The notes beneath the pieces were generated by a model. It saw nothing but the letters and a program-made list of their open reading frames with translations, did no database searches and was not told where the DNA came from. From Rhodococcus pseudokoreensis (GTDB taxonomy: Bacteria; Actinomycetota; Actinomycetes; Mycobacteriales; Mycobacteriaceae): DNA of 64,000 nucleotides. Position numbers and translations under genes: made by a program. The DNA lies in assembly GCF_017068395.1 (NCBI RefSeq), contig NZ_CP070619.1, positions 1,612,001 to 1,676,000 of the forward strand. Direction: 5' to 3'. Below are positions 18,683 to 26,968 of this stretch, one piece after another; position 1 is the first letter of the stretch; every line of letters begins with the position of its first letter.

Positions 18683-19884
18683 ATCGTCCCCCGGTATGCC
18701 GTGGCCATCTGCGCCGAGTTGGCCATGATTCGATCGTTGTTGACCATGATGGCCGCACCGTGCGCGTCACGCAGGTGCCGGCCGAGCGAGTACTCCGTGT
18801 CTTCCCGGTAGCCGGCAATCCCACAGATCAGGAGGGCCCTGCCGACGAGATCGACGGCCAGGGTCGACGCCGTGACCTTGAGGTTGTTCATCGCCAGCGA
18901 ATAACCGACGCCGCACGCGACTTCGGCCTCCGGCGAACCGGCCGGAGCCGCGTCGGCGTCGTCGAACCGGCGGGCCGCCGCGAACACGACATCCGCGAAC
19001 TGCTGGTGCACAGCGGCAGCCTCGGCGAGGCGCAGGGCGGCGGGCGAGGCCACACCCGGCTGTTTACGCGCGCCCGCACGCACGTACCGGCGTGCCTTTT
19101 CCACCGCGGCGTCGGCGATGCCGAGCCACACCGCCGACCACACCGAGTGCGACACGGGGAGCATGGTCGCCGCCGAGATCTCCGAGTAGGGGTCTGCGAC
19201 GACGAGATCCGAGGTCGTGGTGGCCCGCAGCACGAACCCGGGACTGCAGGTTCCGCGCAGCCCCAGCGTGTTCCAGTCACCGGTCCGCTCGAGCGTCACG
19301 TCGGCACGCCGGCAGATGACGAGCACCTGGTCGCTGGGCGGGCTGTCGGGGGTGCGCCGCGCAGTCGCCAGGATCGCATCGGCGTACTCGCCGTACGAGA
19401 TGACCGGGGCGTTCTTGACCAGCGACACCACGCCACCGGACCGCTCCACCGCGCAGGTGCTGCGCCGGACGTCGCCGCCGATGCCCAGTTCCGTCGTCGC
19501 CGACGCCAGCAGGTACTGACCGGCGACCGCGTCGCGCAGGAAGCCGGAGACTCCGTCGCCACCCGGATGCCGTACCAGCGAGAGGATCTGGGTCTGGTGC
19601 ATCGCGAAGACCATCGCGGTCGCGGCGCACTCGCGGCCCAGGGTCCGGGCGATCGTGCACAGTTCCCACAGTGTCGCGCCTTCACCACCCAGTTCCGCGG
19701 GTACGGCGCACGAGAGCAGACGCTGGTCCCGGAGAGCGTCCACGGCCTCCCGCGGAAAGCGTGCGTCACGGTCGACGTCCACGGCCCACCGGGCGGCCAC
19801 CTCGGCCACACTCGCGGCCCTTGCCGACGGCCCGGAAACCGGGGCGGACCCGATCCCCGTGTCGCCCGCGAGGGCGGTGCTCAT
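18679..19884 (-). CDS. Acyl-CoA dehydrogenase-like flavoprotein
   Basis: The protein is 401 residues from ATG 19884, which overlaps the carrier-protein stop codon (ATGA). The three-domain acyl-CoA dehydrogenase layout is clear: helical N-terminus, beta middle domain with ASATTELGIGGD, and C-terminal helical bundle ending in DAHGAAIMVNNDRI. The usual catalytic Glu position near the C-terminus is not obvious. In this operon the substrate may be a thioester on the carrier protein and not CoA, as seen for dehydrogenases that oxidise aminoacyl- or acyl-carrier intermediates in natural-product pathways (inference). The 4-base overlaps at both ends show coupling with the carrier and ligase genes. 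Confidence 0.8.
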   Translation of the reverse strand: MSTALAGDTGIGSAPVSGPSARAASVAEVAARWAVDVDRDARFPREAVDALRDQRLLSCAVPAELGGEGATLWELCTIARTLGRECAATAMVFAMHQTQILSLVRHPGGDGVSGFLRDAVAGQYLLASATTELGIGGDVRRSTCAVERSGGVVSLVKNAPVISYGEYADAILATARRTPDSPPSDQVLVICRRADVTLERTGDWNTLGLRGTCSPGFVLRATTTSDLVVADPYSEISAATMLPVSHSVWSAVWLGIADAAVEKARRYVRAGARKQPGVASPAALRLAEAAAVHQQFADVVFAAARRFDDADAAPAGSPEAEVACGVGYSLAMNNLKVTASTLAVDLVGRALLICGIAGYREDTEYSLGRHLRDAHGAAIMVNNDRIMANSAQMATAYRGTI

Positions 19885-20123
19885 GCCACGCCGAGTTCGA
19901 CGAGCGCACCCCGGATGGAGTCGACGCTCGCGAATGTGCTCTTGCGCAGCAACTCGTCGGGGAATTCGATGTCGAACGAATCCTCCAGCGCCAGCATGAC
20001 GTTGACGCTCGCGTGGGACGTCAGACCGAGTTCGTAGAGATCGGCGCCGACGGCGATGCTCCCGGCGTCGACGGACAGCCGGGCATGGTCGCCGAGAACC
20101 TTGCGGATGGTGTGCTCGCTCAT
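19881..20123 (-). CDS. Stand-alone phosphopantetheine carrier protein
   Basis: The 80-residue protein starts at ATG 20123. It has the four-helix carrier fold, with the phosphopantetheine attachment Ser36 in ELGLTSHASV. Most acyl carriers have D-S-L here, so the T-S-H context is unusual and may reflect recognition by the SerRS-like ligase. Helix II and III follow with ALEDSFDIEFPDELL, which is very acyl-carrier-like. The gene overlaps both neighbours by four bases, between the phosphopantetheinyl transferase that would activate it and the dehydrogenase that might act on its cargo. Confidence 0.87.
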   Translation of the reverse strand: MSEHTIRKVLGDHARLSVDAGSIAVGADLYELGLTSHASVNVMLALEDSFDIEFPDELLRKSTFASVDSIRGALVELGVA

Positions 20124-20557
20124 GGGTGGCGTTCTCCTTCGTGATCGGGGGGCGTGCCCAGCCGGGATGCGGTGACCATCGCGATCGCGACGTCGGCCTC
20201 GTGCGAGATCGAGACGTCGAACCCGCCGAGTCCCTGACGCTCGGCGAGTGCCGAAGCATTGCCGGACAGTCGCACTCCGCATCCGCCCCAGCTCTCGCGC
20301 CGGATCTCGATGGACTGCCACGGCAAGGCGACGTCGCCGGGGCGCAACACCTTGACCACGGCCTCCTTGGCCGCGAATCGGGCGGCCAGCCGTTGGACCC
20401 GCGCAGGTCCTGCGCAGGTTTCCAATTCGTGGGGTGTGAAGATTCTGCTCAGATAGCGGTCGCCGAACCGCTCGACGCTGCTTCGCACGTGCCCGACCGT
20501 CATCACGTCGCACCCGATGCGAGACTCGGGAATCGACGAGACCGAACCACCAGACAT
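20120..20557 (-). CDS. 4'-phosphopantetheinyl transferase, AcpS type
   Basis: The protein is 145 residues from the ATG at 20557, which is preceded by AGGGGG; an upstream in-frame ATG at 20590 lacks such a site. The AcpS motifs are present: IGCDVMTVGHV near the N-terminus, RFAAKEAVVKVL in the middle and the C-terminal SISHE segment. The enzyme moves the 4'-phosphopantetheine arm of CoA to the Ser of a carrier protein. As the first gene of the operon it is presumably dedicated to the carrier encoded next, since a housekeeping holo-ACP synthase is normally elsewhere on the chromosome. Confidence 0.87.
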   Translation of the reverse strand: MSGGSVSSIPESRIGCDVMTVGHVRSSVERFGDRYLSRIFTPHELETCAGPARVQRLAARFAAKEAVVKVLRPGDVALPWQSIEIRRESWGGCGVRLSGNASALAERQGLGGFDVSISHEADVAIAMVTASRLGTPPDHEGERHP

Positions 20558-20783
20558 CGATCCCCCTGCTCCAGTCTTCGACAGTCCCACGTTCCGTGCG
20601 GAAAGCCACTCTCAGCGACTCTCCAGCAAACCCTTCGAGAAGTTACCGTACTTTGCCAATTAAAGACAAGAGGTTCTTCAGTGTGGGCATAAACATACCC
20701 CGAGTCTGTAACGCTGTCTTCTCGACGCACTGAAGCAGCAAATCCACGTACGAACGACTACTGGGGTGCCGGGCCGCGACGAC
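20558..20783. promoter_or_regulatory. Control region upstream of the aminoacyl-carrier operon
   Basis: These 226 bases separate the AcpS-type gene from the end of the GGDEF-EAL gene. The middle part (20630-20700) is A/T-rich for this genome and contains the palindrome-like GGGCATAAACATACCC at 20685-20700, about 128 bases before the start codon. A similar sequence occurs at nearly the same distance before the polysaccharide operon (9482-9495). It most likely holds the operon promoter; exact -35/-10 boxes are not clear. Confidence 0.4.
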
Positions 20784-22628
20784 CTACAGCCCGACCTCGA
20801 TAGCTCCGGCCGCCAGCAACTTGCCGATCTTCTCCGCCGAGACGGGACGGCTGAACAGAAATCCCTGCGCCCGATGACATCCCATGTCCAGAAGTTGCCG
20901 GGCCGACTCCACGTTCTCGACCCCCTCCGCCACCAACTCCAGGCCGAACGACTCCGCGAGGCCGATGATCGACTTCACAATCGCCCGGTCCTCGGGATTG
21001 GTATCCAAGTTCATCACGAACCCCTTGTCGATCTTCAATGTCCCCACCGGCAGTGCCTTGAGGTGACTGAGAGAGCTGTATCCGGTGCCGAAGTCGTCGA
21101 TCGCGACCTCCACGTCCATCGCGTGCAGTCCCTCGAGCGCTTCACGCGTCCACGTGAGGTCACTGAGCACTGCGTTCTCCGTAATCTCCAGGCACAGTGC
21201 GCCCTTGCGAAGGTCGAACTCCGTCAACGCGTTCGCGACGACGTCGAGAAAGTCCAGACCGGCCAGCTGGCCGGGTGAGACATTGACGCTGAGATCCAGA
21301 TCCAGCTCGGGCGCCTGCGACCGCCAGTCGGCCCACTGCCCGCAGGCCTTCCGGATGACCCAGCGCCCGAGTTCGCCCGCGACGTTCGTCGCCTCCGCGA
21401 CGTCGATGAACGAGCCGGGCTGCAGCAGCCCGAGCAACGGATGATTCCACCGCACCAGTGCCTCCACCCCGACGATCCGGCCGGTCCGCAGGTCGACCTC
21501 GGGCTGGTACTCGAGAAACAGCGACTCGTCCGCGATGGCCGCACGCAGACTGAGCTCGATCATGTTGCGCTTCTCGCTCTCCTCCTGCATCTCGTCGGTG
21601 AAAACGCTGATAGCGTTTCCGCCCTTGGTCTTCGCAACCATGACGGCCTGGTCGGCCTGACTGAGGAGCGAACTCGTGGTGGCCTTGCCCGGACGCCCCG
21701 CGGCGACGCCGATGCTGACACTGCGGCTGACCACCTCACGGCCGAGACGCACCCGTTCCGTCACGACGTCGCGGATGTGCTGCGCCCGCCTCTCCGCCTC
21801 CTCGAGACCCACCGATCCTCCGAGCACGAGAACGAACTCGTCGCCGCCCAGCCTCGAGACGAGATCGTCGGCCTGGCTGGTCGATCTGAGCCGGTCCGCA
21901 ATGGTCGAGATGAACCCGTCGCCCGCCCCGTGACCGAAGAAGTCGTTGAGGGGTTTCAAGCGGTCGAGGTCCAGGAACAGAATGGCAACCGGCCCGGGCT
22001 CGGTCGACGCCAGGCGGGTATCCAGGTGGTGGTAGAGGGCGCGCCGGTTGCTGAGTCCGGTGAGGGAATCGTGATCGGCCGAGTAGCGCAACTGCTCCTC
22101 TACGACGATGCGGGCCTGAACCTGGGCGAGCAGGGCGGCAATCGCCTTCAGGACGTCGAGCTCCGGCGGCGTCCAGTCGCGGTCGCCGAACTTGATGAAT
22201 CCGAGCGTGCCCGTCGTCGTCTCACCGGACAGCAGCGGAACGGCGGCGAGTGACACCTGCGGCACCCCCGACGCCTCGCGGACCCGTTCGTTGTAATCCG
22301 GACCGGACACCTCCGGCCGGAAGATCGCGACTTCCTTCTGGTGCTCGATCTGGGCGAATGTCGGATCGGCATCCTTGAAGTAGACGACGCCCAGTGGGTC
22401 GGGGTCGGGGATGAAGGGCCGAAGGGGGTATTCCGCGACCAGGACCGTCGCCGCGATCTCATGGTCGGTGAACCGGAGAAAGCTGGTGTCGACCTCGAAG
22501 TGTTCGACGAGATCCTGCAGCACGCGGGTGGCCACGGCCTTGAACGAGACCGCGTCGACAGGCGTGAGCCGGGACGCCACGGTTGTCACCAGGGTGTCGA
22601 GCTTTTCGGTTTGCTTCTCGGTGTTCAC
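20784..22628 (-). CDS. GAF-GGDEF-EAL cyclic-di-GMP synthase/phosphodiesterase
   Basis: The 614-residue protein has a GAF sensor domain (about 25-185), a GGDEF domain (about 190-340) with intact RLGGDEF, and an EAL domain (about 355-605). EAL landmarks are all there: EALVRW, ITENAVL, DDFGTGYSSL, LKIDKGF and AEGVE. It could therefore both make and break cyclic di-GMP, with the GAF domain deciding the balance. The inhibitory RxxD site before GGDEF reads Q-A-D-D, so product feedback is probably lost. Length and domain order match Rv1354c, and the next gene upstream matches Rv1355c, so this is likely the orthologous pair. Confidence 0.92.
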   Translation of the reverse strand: MNTEKQTEKLDTLVTTVASRLTPVDAVSFKAVATRVLQDLVEHFEVDTSFLRFTDHEIAATVLVAEYPLRPFIPDPDPLGVVYFKDADPTFAQIEHQKEVAIFRPEVSGPDYNERVREASGVPQVSLAAVPLLSGETTTGTLGFIKFGDRDWTPPELDVLKAIAALLAQVQARIVVEEQLRYSADHDSLTGLSNRRALYHHLDTRLASTEPGPVAILFLDLDRLKPLNDFFGHGAGDGFISTIADRLRSTSQADDLVSRLGGDEFVLVLGGSVGLEEAERRAQHIRDVVTERVRLGREVVSRSVSIGVAAGRPGKATTSSLLSQADQAVMVAKTKGGNAISVFTDEMQEESEKRNMIELSLRAAIADESLFLEYQPEVDLRTGRIVGVEALVRWNHPLLGLLQPGSFIDVAEATNVAGELGRWVIRKACGQWADWRSQAPELDLDLSVNVSPGQLAGLDFLDVVANALTEFDLRKGALCLEITENAVLSDLTWTREALEGLHAMDVEVAIDDFGTGYSSLSHLKALPVGTLKIDKGFVMNLDTNPEDRAIVKSIIGLAESFGLELVAEGVENVESARQLLDMGCHRAQGFLFSRPVSAEKIGKLLAAGAIEVGL

Positions 22629-22642
22629 GGGCCCTCCTGTCG

Positions 22643-24766
22643 TTACGATATCCGCCTTCGCACCCGGTCGGCGCGGCGCTCGCTCCGAACCGACGGGCCC
22701 GGCGCATGACTGAGCCGTAACACCATGGCGAGCGCCTCACCTGCCTTCGCTCCGACGACGTCGAACAATTCTTCCCGCAGCCTCTCCAATGGTGCCGCAT
22801 ACCGCGGTGAGAGTTGTTCGAGTTCGGCACTTTCCACACCGTAGAGAAACACCGGCGAAATCGGCTGGACGGCGAGGCCGAGCGCCTGCGCGTGGATCCA
22901 CACGCTTTCGGTCGCCTCACCGCCGCGCACATAGTCCCGAGCGGTGCTGCCCGGAATCGCGACGACCGCGACAGCCGAGCTCGAGGCGATGCGGTCCGCG
23001 GTGGACTTGCCCAGCGCCCGGCCCGCATCCTGTGCGCCGAGTCGTTCCATGACCTCGGGTCTGCGCAGCAGCGCGAGCGTCGACAGTTCCGCCGAGTCGA
23101 GTTCCAGCGCGCGCACGTCGATGCCGGTGTCGACCGAATCCCGGGGTGGCCACCGCAACTCGCCGATCATCTCGCGGTGCAGGGTGGGCGTGAGAAAACG
23201 GATGCGGTCCGACTCCGCCAGGATGGCGCCGACCGCCGCGATGTCGTCTCGGTCGGTAACCAGGCAGAGTCGGGCGCCTTCGCGAGCCGCGGCCTCCGCG
23301 AGAAGGCCGGCCTGCGCGTCGTCCAACGGCCGGGGGACGCCCAGCCTGCGGTTGGTGGTCCGGTCGAGCATCTGCTGGTAGCGGTCGCTGAGTTCCCGGT
23401 CGTTCCCGCTGCCGAACGTCATCGTGGCGACGGGAAGCCCTGGATCGCCGTCGTGGACCGTCACGGCGCCGAGAAGCCCGGCGGCGGACGCGGCGATCCG
23501 GGCGTTGTGCAGCGCAGCGCCGACCGCGACACAACTGCCGCGGTACCCGACGTCCATGGCCGTCGTGTGCTCCGGAGCCAGGGTGATGGTCAGTCCCGCG
23601 TCGTCCGCCGCGATCGTCCACGGCTGGACGTTGCCACCGGAAGGCGCGCGGGCCGCGGCATCGGCGACGGCGTCGACAGCGTCCTGCGGCGGGGCCGCGG
23701 CCCGGTTCACAGGTTGCTCCGGCAGGTGTTGCGGCAGCGGTGGATCGGCGAGGGCATCGAGATGCTCGTCGAGATCCATCCGGAAACGACCCGACGCGAG
23801 CGGCTGCCCGAGCCCGATGCGCCGCACCGCCGCCGCGACCTCCGCCCCACCGAGCAGCACCTCGCCCCCGAGCTGGGGCCACGTGGAGATGGTTTCGTCG
23901 ACCTCGACCAATGACGCCGCCATCGTCGCCGACAACTGTCCGGCGTCGAGAATCTGCAATACGAGCGGAATCTTGTCCCGCGAGCCGAGACCCGCCAGCG
24001 ATTCCACGTCGACGTCACCGATCACGCCGTGGAAAGCGGGTCGACCGGGTTCGACGTCGAAACGCTCGACGTCCAGCAGACCCCGGTCGCTGGTCGCCAT
24101 CAGCACCGGCAATCCCCTGCGCCGGGCCTCCCGCCGCAGGGACACCTTGACGTCGAGGGAGTCGCATTCGTCGATCACCACGTCCGTGCCGTCCAGGAAT
24201 TCGGCGACCGAGTCGACGTCGACACCGTCCTTCCATAACGTCACAGTGACGTAGGGATCGATCTCGGCGACACGGCGGGCGGCGACCACGGCCTTGTTCA
24301 CGCCGAGGTCCAGAACGGTGCCGGGAACCCGGTTCAGGTTGGACAGGTCGAGGGTGTCGAAGTCCGCAAGCCGCAGGCCACCGCACGCACCTTCCAGCGT
24401 GAGAGCCAACGCGACGGCGTGACCGACGCTGAGACCGACGATCCCGACGGTGACGTCCCTGAGGCGTTCCTGCTCCTGCGCGGTGATCTTGTTCCGATTC
24501 CGGTCCAGCCGCAACAGCCGGAACGACGTGGGCCCGAGCAGACGCACCGCGGTCCGTCGCCACGAGTAGTACGCCCACACCGGAGCCTCGTCCAGTACAT
24601 CTGGGCCCGGCGTGGGAACGAGGGAACGCAGAGCGTCCCGCTGATGGTCGAGTCGATCGACGAAGACTACCGCGGGGTCGCGGCGGAGGCGGTCGAGTAC
24701 CGCCGCGTCCCCGGAGTGGCCCTCATCGAGCAGCATCGCGGTGTACTCACCGTGGGCTTCATTCAC
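22643..24766 (-). CDS. E1/ThiF-like plus nitroreductase fusion (Rv1355c family)
   Basis: I start this gene at GTG 24766, in a GTGA overlap with the preceding gene, giving 707 residues (Rv1355c is about 715). An N-terminal region of about 110 residues precedes a ThiF/MoeB/E1 fold with a nucleotide-binding pattern V-G-I-V-G-L-S-V-G-H and R-x-x-x-D-x-x-x-x-x-N-x-N-R-x. There is no obvious C-terminal zinc Cys set. From about residue 370 a nitroreductase-type FMN domain follows, starting A-A-A-R-A-P-S-G-G-N-V-Q-P-W. Mycobacterial homologues are annotated as MoeY, but a molybdopterin role is unproven. It may adenylate or modify a carboxylate on a partner followed by FMN-dependent oxidation (inference). 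Confidence 0.8.
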   Translation of the reverse strand: MNEAHGEYTAMLLDEGHSGDAAVLDRLRRDPAVVFVDRLDHQRDALRSLVPTPGPDVLDEAPVWAYYSWRRTAVRLLGPTSFRLLRLDRNRNKITAQEQERLRDVTVGIVGLSVGHAVALALTLEGACGGLRLADFDTLDLSNLNRVPGTVLDLGVNKAVVAARRVAEIDPYVTVTLWKDGVDVDSVAEFLDGTDVVIDECDSLDVKVSLRREARRRGLPVLMATSDRGLLDVERFDVEPGRPAFHGVIGDVDVESLAGLGSRDKIPLVLQILDAGQLSATMAASLVEVDETISTWPQLGGEVLLGGAEVAAAVRRIGLGQPLASGRFRMDLDEHLDALADPPLPQHLPEQPVNRAAAPPQDAVDAVADAAARAPSGGNVQPWTIAADDAGLTITLAPEHTTAMDVGYRGSCVAVGAALHNARIAASAAGLLGAVTVHDGDPGLPVATMTFGSGNDRELSDRYQQMLDRTTNRRLGVPRPLDDAQAGLLAEAAAREGARLCLVTDRDDIAAVGAILAESDRIRFLTPTLHREMIGELRWPPRDSVDTGIDVRALELDSAELSTLALLRRPEVMERLGAQDAGRALGKSTADRIASSSAVAVVAIPGSTARDYVRGGEATESVWIHAQALGLAVQPISPVFLYGVESAELEQLSPRYAAPLERLREELFDVVGAKAGEALAMVLRLSHAPGPSVRSERRADRVRRRIS

Positions 24767-25551
24767 GAGACGCTCCGCATCGGCCGGACGACGTCTCCTC
24801 CCGTCCCCGTCGCGGTGGCTGCCGACGGTGTCGGTCGGGACGCCGTGAGTAACAGTTGGGCCAGTTGCATGGCTTCGGCGCGGCCCCTGCGCATACTCCG
24901 ATCCCACCACATCAGCCGCGTCTCGTACCGGTCATCCGGATAGGGCACGGGAGCAATATGGTCGGCCACCACCCCACCGGTGGTTCGCCACGTGTCCAGG
25001 ACGTGGGATGCGGCGGTCGCGAGCATGAACTGGACGTCGAGCAGATCCATCGAGAAGGTGGCGAAGCGGCCCAGTGCGCCGACGAGTTCACCGCGCCGGG
25101 CGGCGGTGCCCGACACCCATGCGCCCTTCGCTTCCACGACACCGAACGGCAGCCGGTCCTCGATCATCCGGCGGACGGCGGGCGCTCCGGGATCGTCTGC
25201 CCATTCCGTGATCGCATGTGCCTGACCAGCAGAAAGGTACGGTCCCTGCACGCGAACACCGGCTGCGACGGAGCCGTTCGACTCGATCGCGACGAAGAAG
25301 ATCGCGGTGCTGTCACCGTCCTGAATCCGGCGGTACTCGAGCGCCTTCTCGGCGCCGTACTTGCGATAGCCCGCTACCGCCCCCTCGAGATATGCTTCCC
25401 ACAGCTCAGGCTCCTCGGAGGGCCTGGCCACGACGAAGCGACACTCCGACCGTGGATCCCACACGCTCAGAGTTCGGTCGAGTAGGGTATCTGTCGACTG
25501 CGTGTCGACCTGCGGACGCGACAGCTGTTCAACTGGCATTGGCTTTCCCAT
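24763..25551 (-). CDS. GNAT-like acyltransferase, FeeM-type (tentative)
   Basis: The 262-residue protein has no signal or membrane segment. The fold prediction by eye is a GNAT-like acyltransferase: a region Y-R-R-I-Q-D-G-D-S-T-A-I-F-F-V-A-I followed by A-A-G-V-R-V-Q-G-P resembles the beta-strand core of N-acyl amino acid synthases/autoinducer-synthase-like enzymes. I cannot assign the substrate. It is the first gene of an operon with the Rv1355c-like gene (GTGA overlap) and, 14 bases on, the c-di-GMP enzyme. Two start codons (ATG 25551 and ATG 25539) are possible; neither has a strong ribosome-binding site. Confidence 0.55.
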   Translation of the reverse strand: MGKPMPVEQLSRPQVDTQSTDTLLDRTLSVWDPRSECRFVVARPSEEPELWEAYLEGAVAGYRKYGAEKALEYRRIQDGDSTAIFFVAIESNGSVAAGVRVQGPYLSAGQAHAITEWADDPGAPAVRRMIEDRLPFGVVEAKGAWVSGTAARRGELVGALGRFATFSMDLLDVQFMLATAASHVLDTWRTTGGVVADHIAPVPYPDDRYETRLMWWDRSMRRGRAEAMQLAQLLLTASRPTPSAATATGTGGDVVRPMRSVS

Positions 25552-25731
25552 CGGAGTCGGTGCGGCAATTCCGGGGACTCACGGGTTATGTAAAGACCCC
25601 AAGAACTGGACACACGAACCCGGTCACAGCCCCGCGGCTACTTATTTTCCGCGTTTACACCGGATTTGTCACCTGAGATGCCACAAATGCGCTCGAAAAC
25701 AAACTTCAGGTCTGTAATTGCCGACCTGGAA

Positions 25732-26157
25732 TTAAGCGAGGGAAATGAACAGCTCGACGTTGCTCGGAGCGAGGAAGACCTCGATCTCCTCCGCGTAGGC
25801 GCGCTCGATGCGCCCTTCCTTCTCCGCCAGCTCGGCCTGAATCCACACGTCCTCGATCGGGTCGGACGACCGCCCGTCGGGCGTGAACTTGGCGAAGTAG
25901 CCGGCCGGGACACGCACCAGCACGTCACCGACCGCGAGCTGACCGAGGTCGGTACACCGATATCCGATCACGGCGGTCCATCCCAGATCCGGGACCGCAA
26001 CATATACGGTGATCAGCTCCGCGGTGCCGCGCTGCTGGATGCGCTCGCGAGTGAACTTCATCAGATCGGTCGAATGCGCCGTCGAACTGAGCTCCGTGCG
26101 CGGCAGAACGAGCCCCCCGAAGTCGGCGGACTCACGCTTGACGATCTCGAAACTCAT
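25732..26157 (-). CDS. GyrI-like effector-binding protein
   Basis: The product is 141 residues with no DNA-binding domain. It resembles the GyrI-like/AraC effector-binding fold: an opening F-E-I-V-x-R-E strand, the central G-Y-R-C-T-D-L strand and the V-P-A-G-Y-F-A-K-F segment, which is the family's P-x-G-x-Y-x-x-F signature. Such domains bind small amphipathic molecules, and stand-alone members may protect against drugs or hydrolyse small compounds. It overlaps the following paralogue by 4 bases, so the two are made together, perhaps as a heterodimer (inference). Confidence 0.7.
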   Translation of the reverse strand: MSFEIVKRESADFGGLVLPRTELSSTAHSTDLMKFTRERIQQRGTAELITVYVAVPDLGWTAVIGYRCTDLGQLAVGDVLVRVPAGYFAKFTPDGRSSDPIEDVWIQAELAEKEGRIERAYAEEIEVFLAPSNVELFISLA

Positions 26158-26618
26158 TGCGGCCCCTGCATCGTGGCGGGTGGCACTATCGCCACATACA
26201 AATCGATCCCGAAAGCGTGCGGATAGAACTCGAAGTCGCCAGTGTACGACCGTTGAATCTGCCGCGATTCCTCCGCGTCACGAATCTGCCCCCAAAGCGC
26301 ATCGAAGAGGTCAGGAAAGGTGCCGACCGAGGAGAACTTCGCATAGGTTCCCGCAGGAATCCGGGAGACCAGGTGCCCGCGCGCGACCTGATCGAGCGAC
26401 GTGCACTCGTAGCCCACGATTTGCGTGTAGTACGAATTGATCTCGGGAGCGTGGTCGACATAGGCAGACGCCAAAGGTTTGTCCACGTTCTGCGCGAGCA
26501 GGGTGGACCACGTCTTCTCGAGATCCTTGTCGCGCGCTTTCCCAAGCGCCCTCTTGGGGCTGCGGACGGCCAGTCCAGCGACCAGCGTCTCTTCGCGTTC
26601 GACAATGACGAACGGCAT
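26154..26618 (-). CDS. GyrI-like effector-binding protein, paralogue
   Basis: The 154-residue product shares with its neighbour the same order of segments: F-V-I-V-E-R-E at the N-terminus, V-G-Y-E-C-T-S-L in the middle and I-P-A-G-T-Y-A-K-F after it, then a C-terminal E-F-Y-P region. No helix-turn-helix is present. It is the upstream member of a two-gene operon and ends in an ATGA overlap. The pair looks like an in-place duplication that has diverged strongly. The ligand is unknown. Confidence 0.7.
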   Translation of the reverse strand: MPFVIVEREETLVAGLAVRSPKRALGKARDKDLEKTWSTLLAQNVDKPLASAYVDHAPEINSYYTQIVGYECTSLDQVARGHLVSRIPAGTYAKFSSVGTFPDLFDALWGQIRDAEESRQIQRSYTGDFEFYPHAFGIDLYVAIVPPATMQGPQ

Positions 26619-26968
26619 CGGGCACCCTCCGATGTCATCGGTTCATTGGGCTTGCAATGGCAGTTATCTTTCGACCGCCCGGGAATTCGGGGGGCGAGAT
26701 TTCACAATACATCTTCTGGTATCGGGAGACCGCGTCATTGGTCCCGTAATGCCCCGCGCCCAACCGGGCAAACCATTGCGGTACCCACGCATTCCTTTCA
26801 ACAAGGGTTCCGAAACCGTTTTGTCTCGCAAAGTACATACCCGAAGTCTCTTTTTGAGGATTTTATTAGTTTTGAGGTGTGTTTGACCCGGATGCCCGAA
26901 TCCCTCCCTTGAAGCACTCGACAATGCGGGTCGATCGACGAGCCTCTTCCCCCGAGAGGCGAATTCGC
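26619..26968. other. AT-richer gene-free stretch between GyrI-like pair and TetR gene
   Basis: About 350 bases have no convincing gene on either strand. The part 26830-26885 is the most A/T-rich in the neighbourhood and contains several TTTTGAG/CCTCAAA-type runs; on the minus strand it would be the promoter of the GyrI-like pair. The lower GC content and nearby insertion sequence suggest some of this DNA is foreign or degenerate. No tRNA, terminator or repeat could be identified. Confidence 0.4.
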
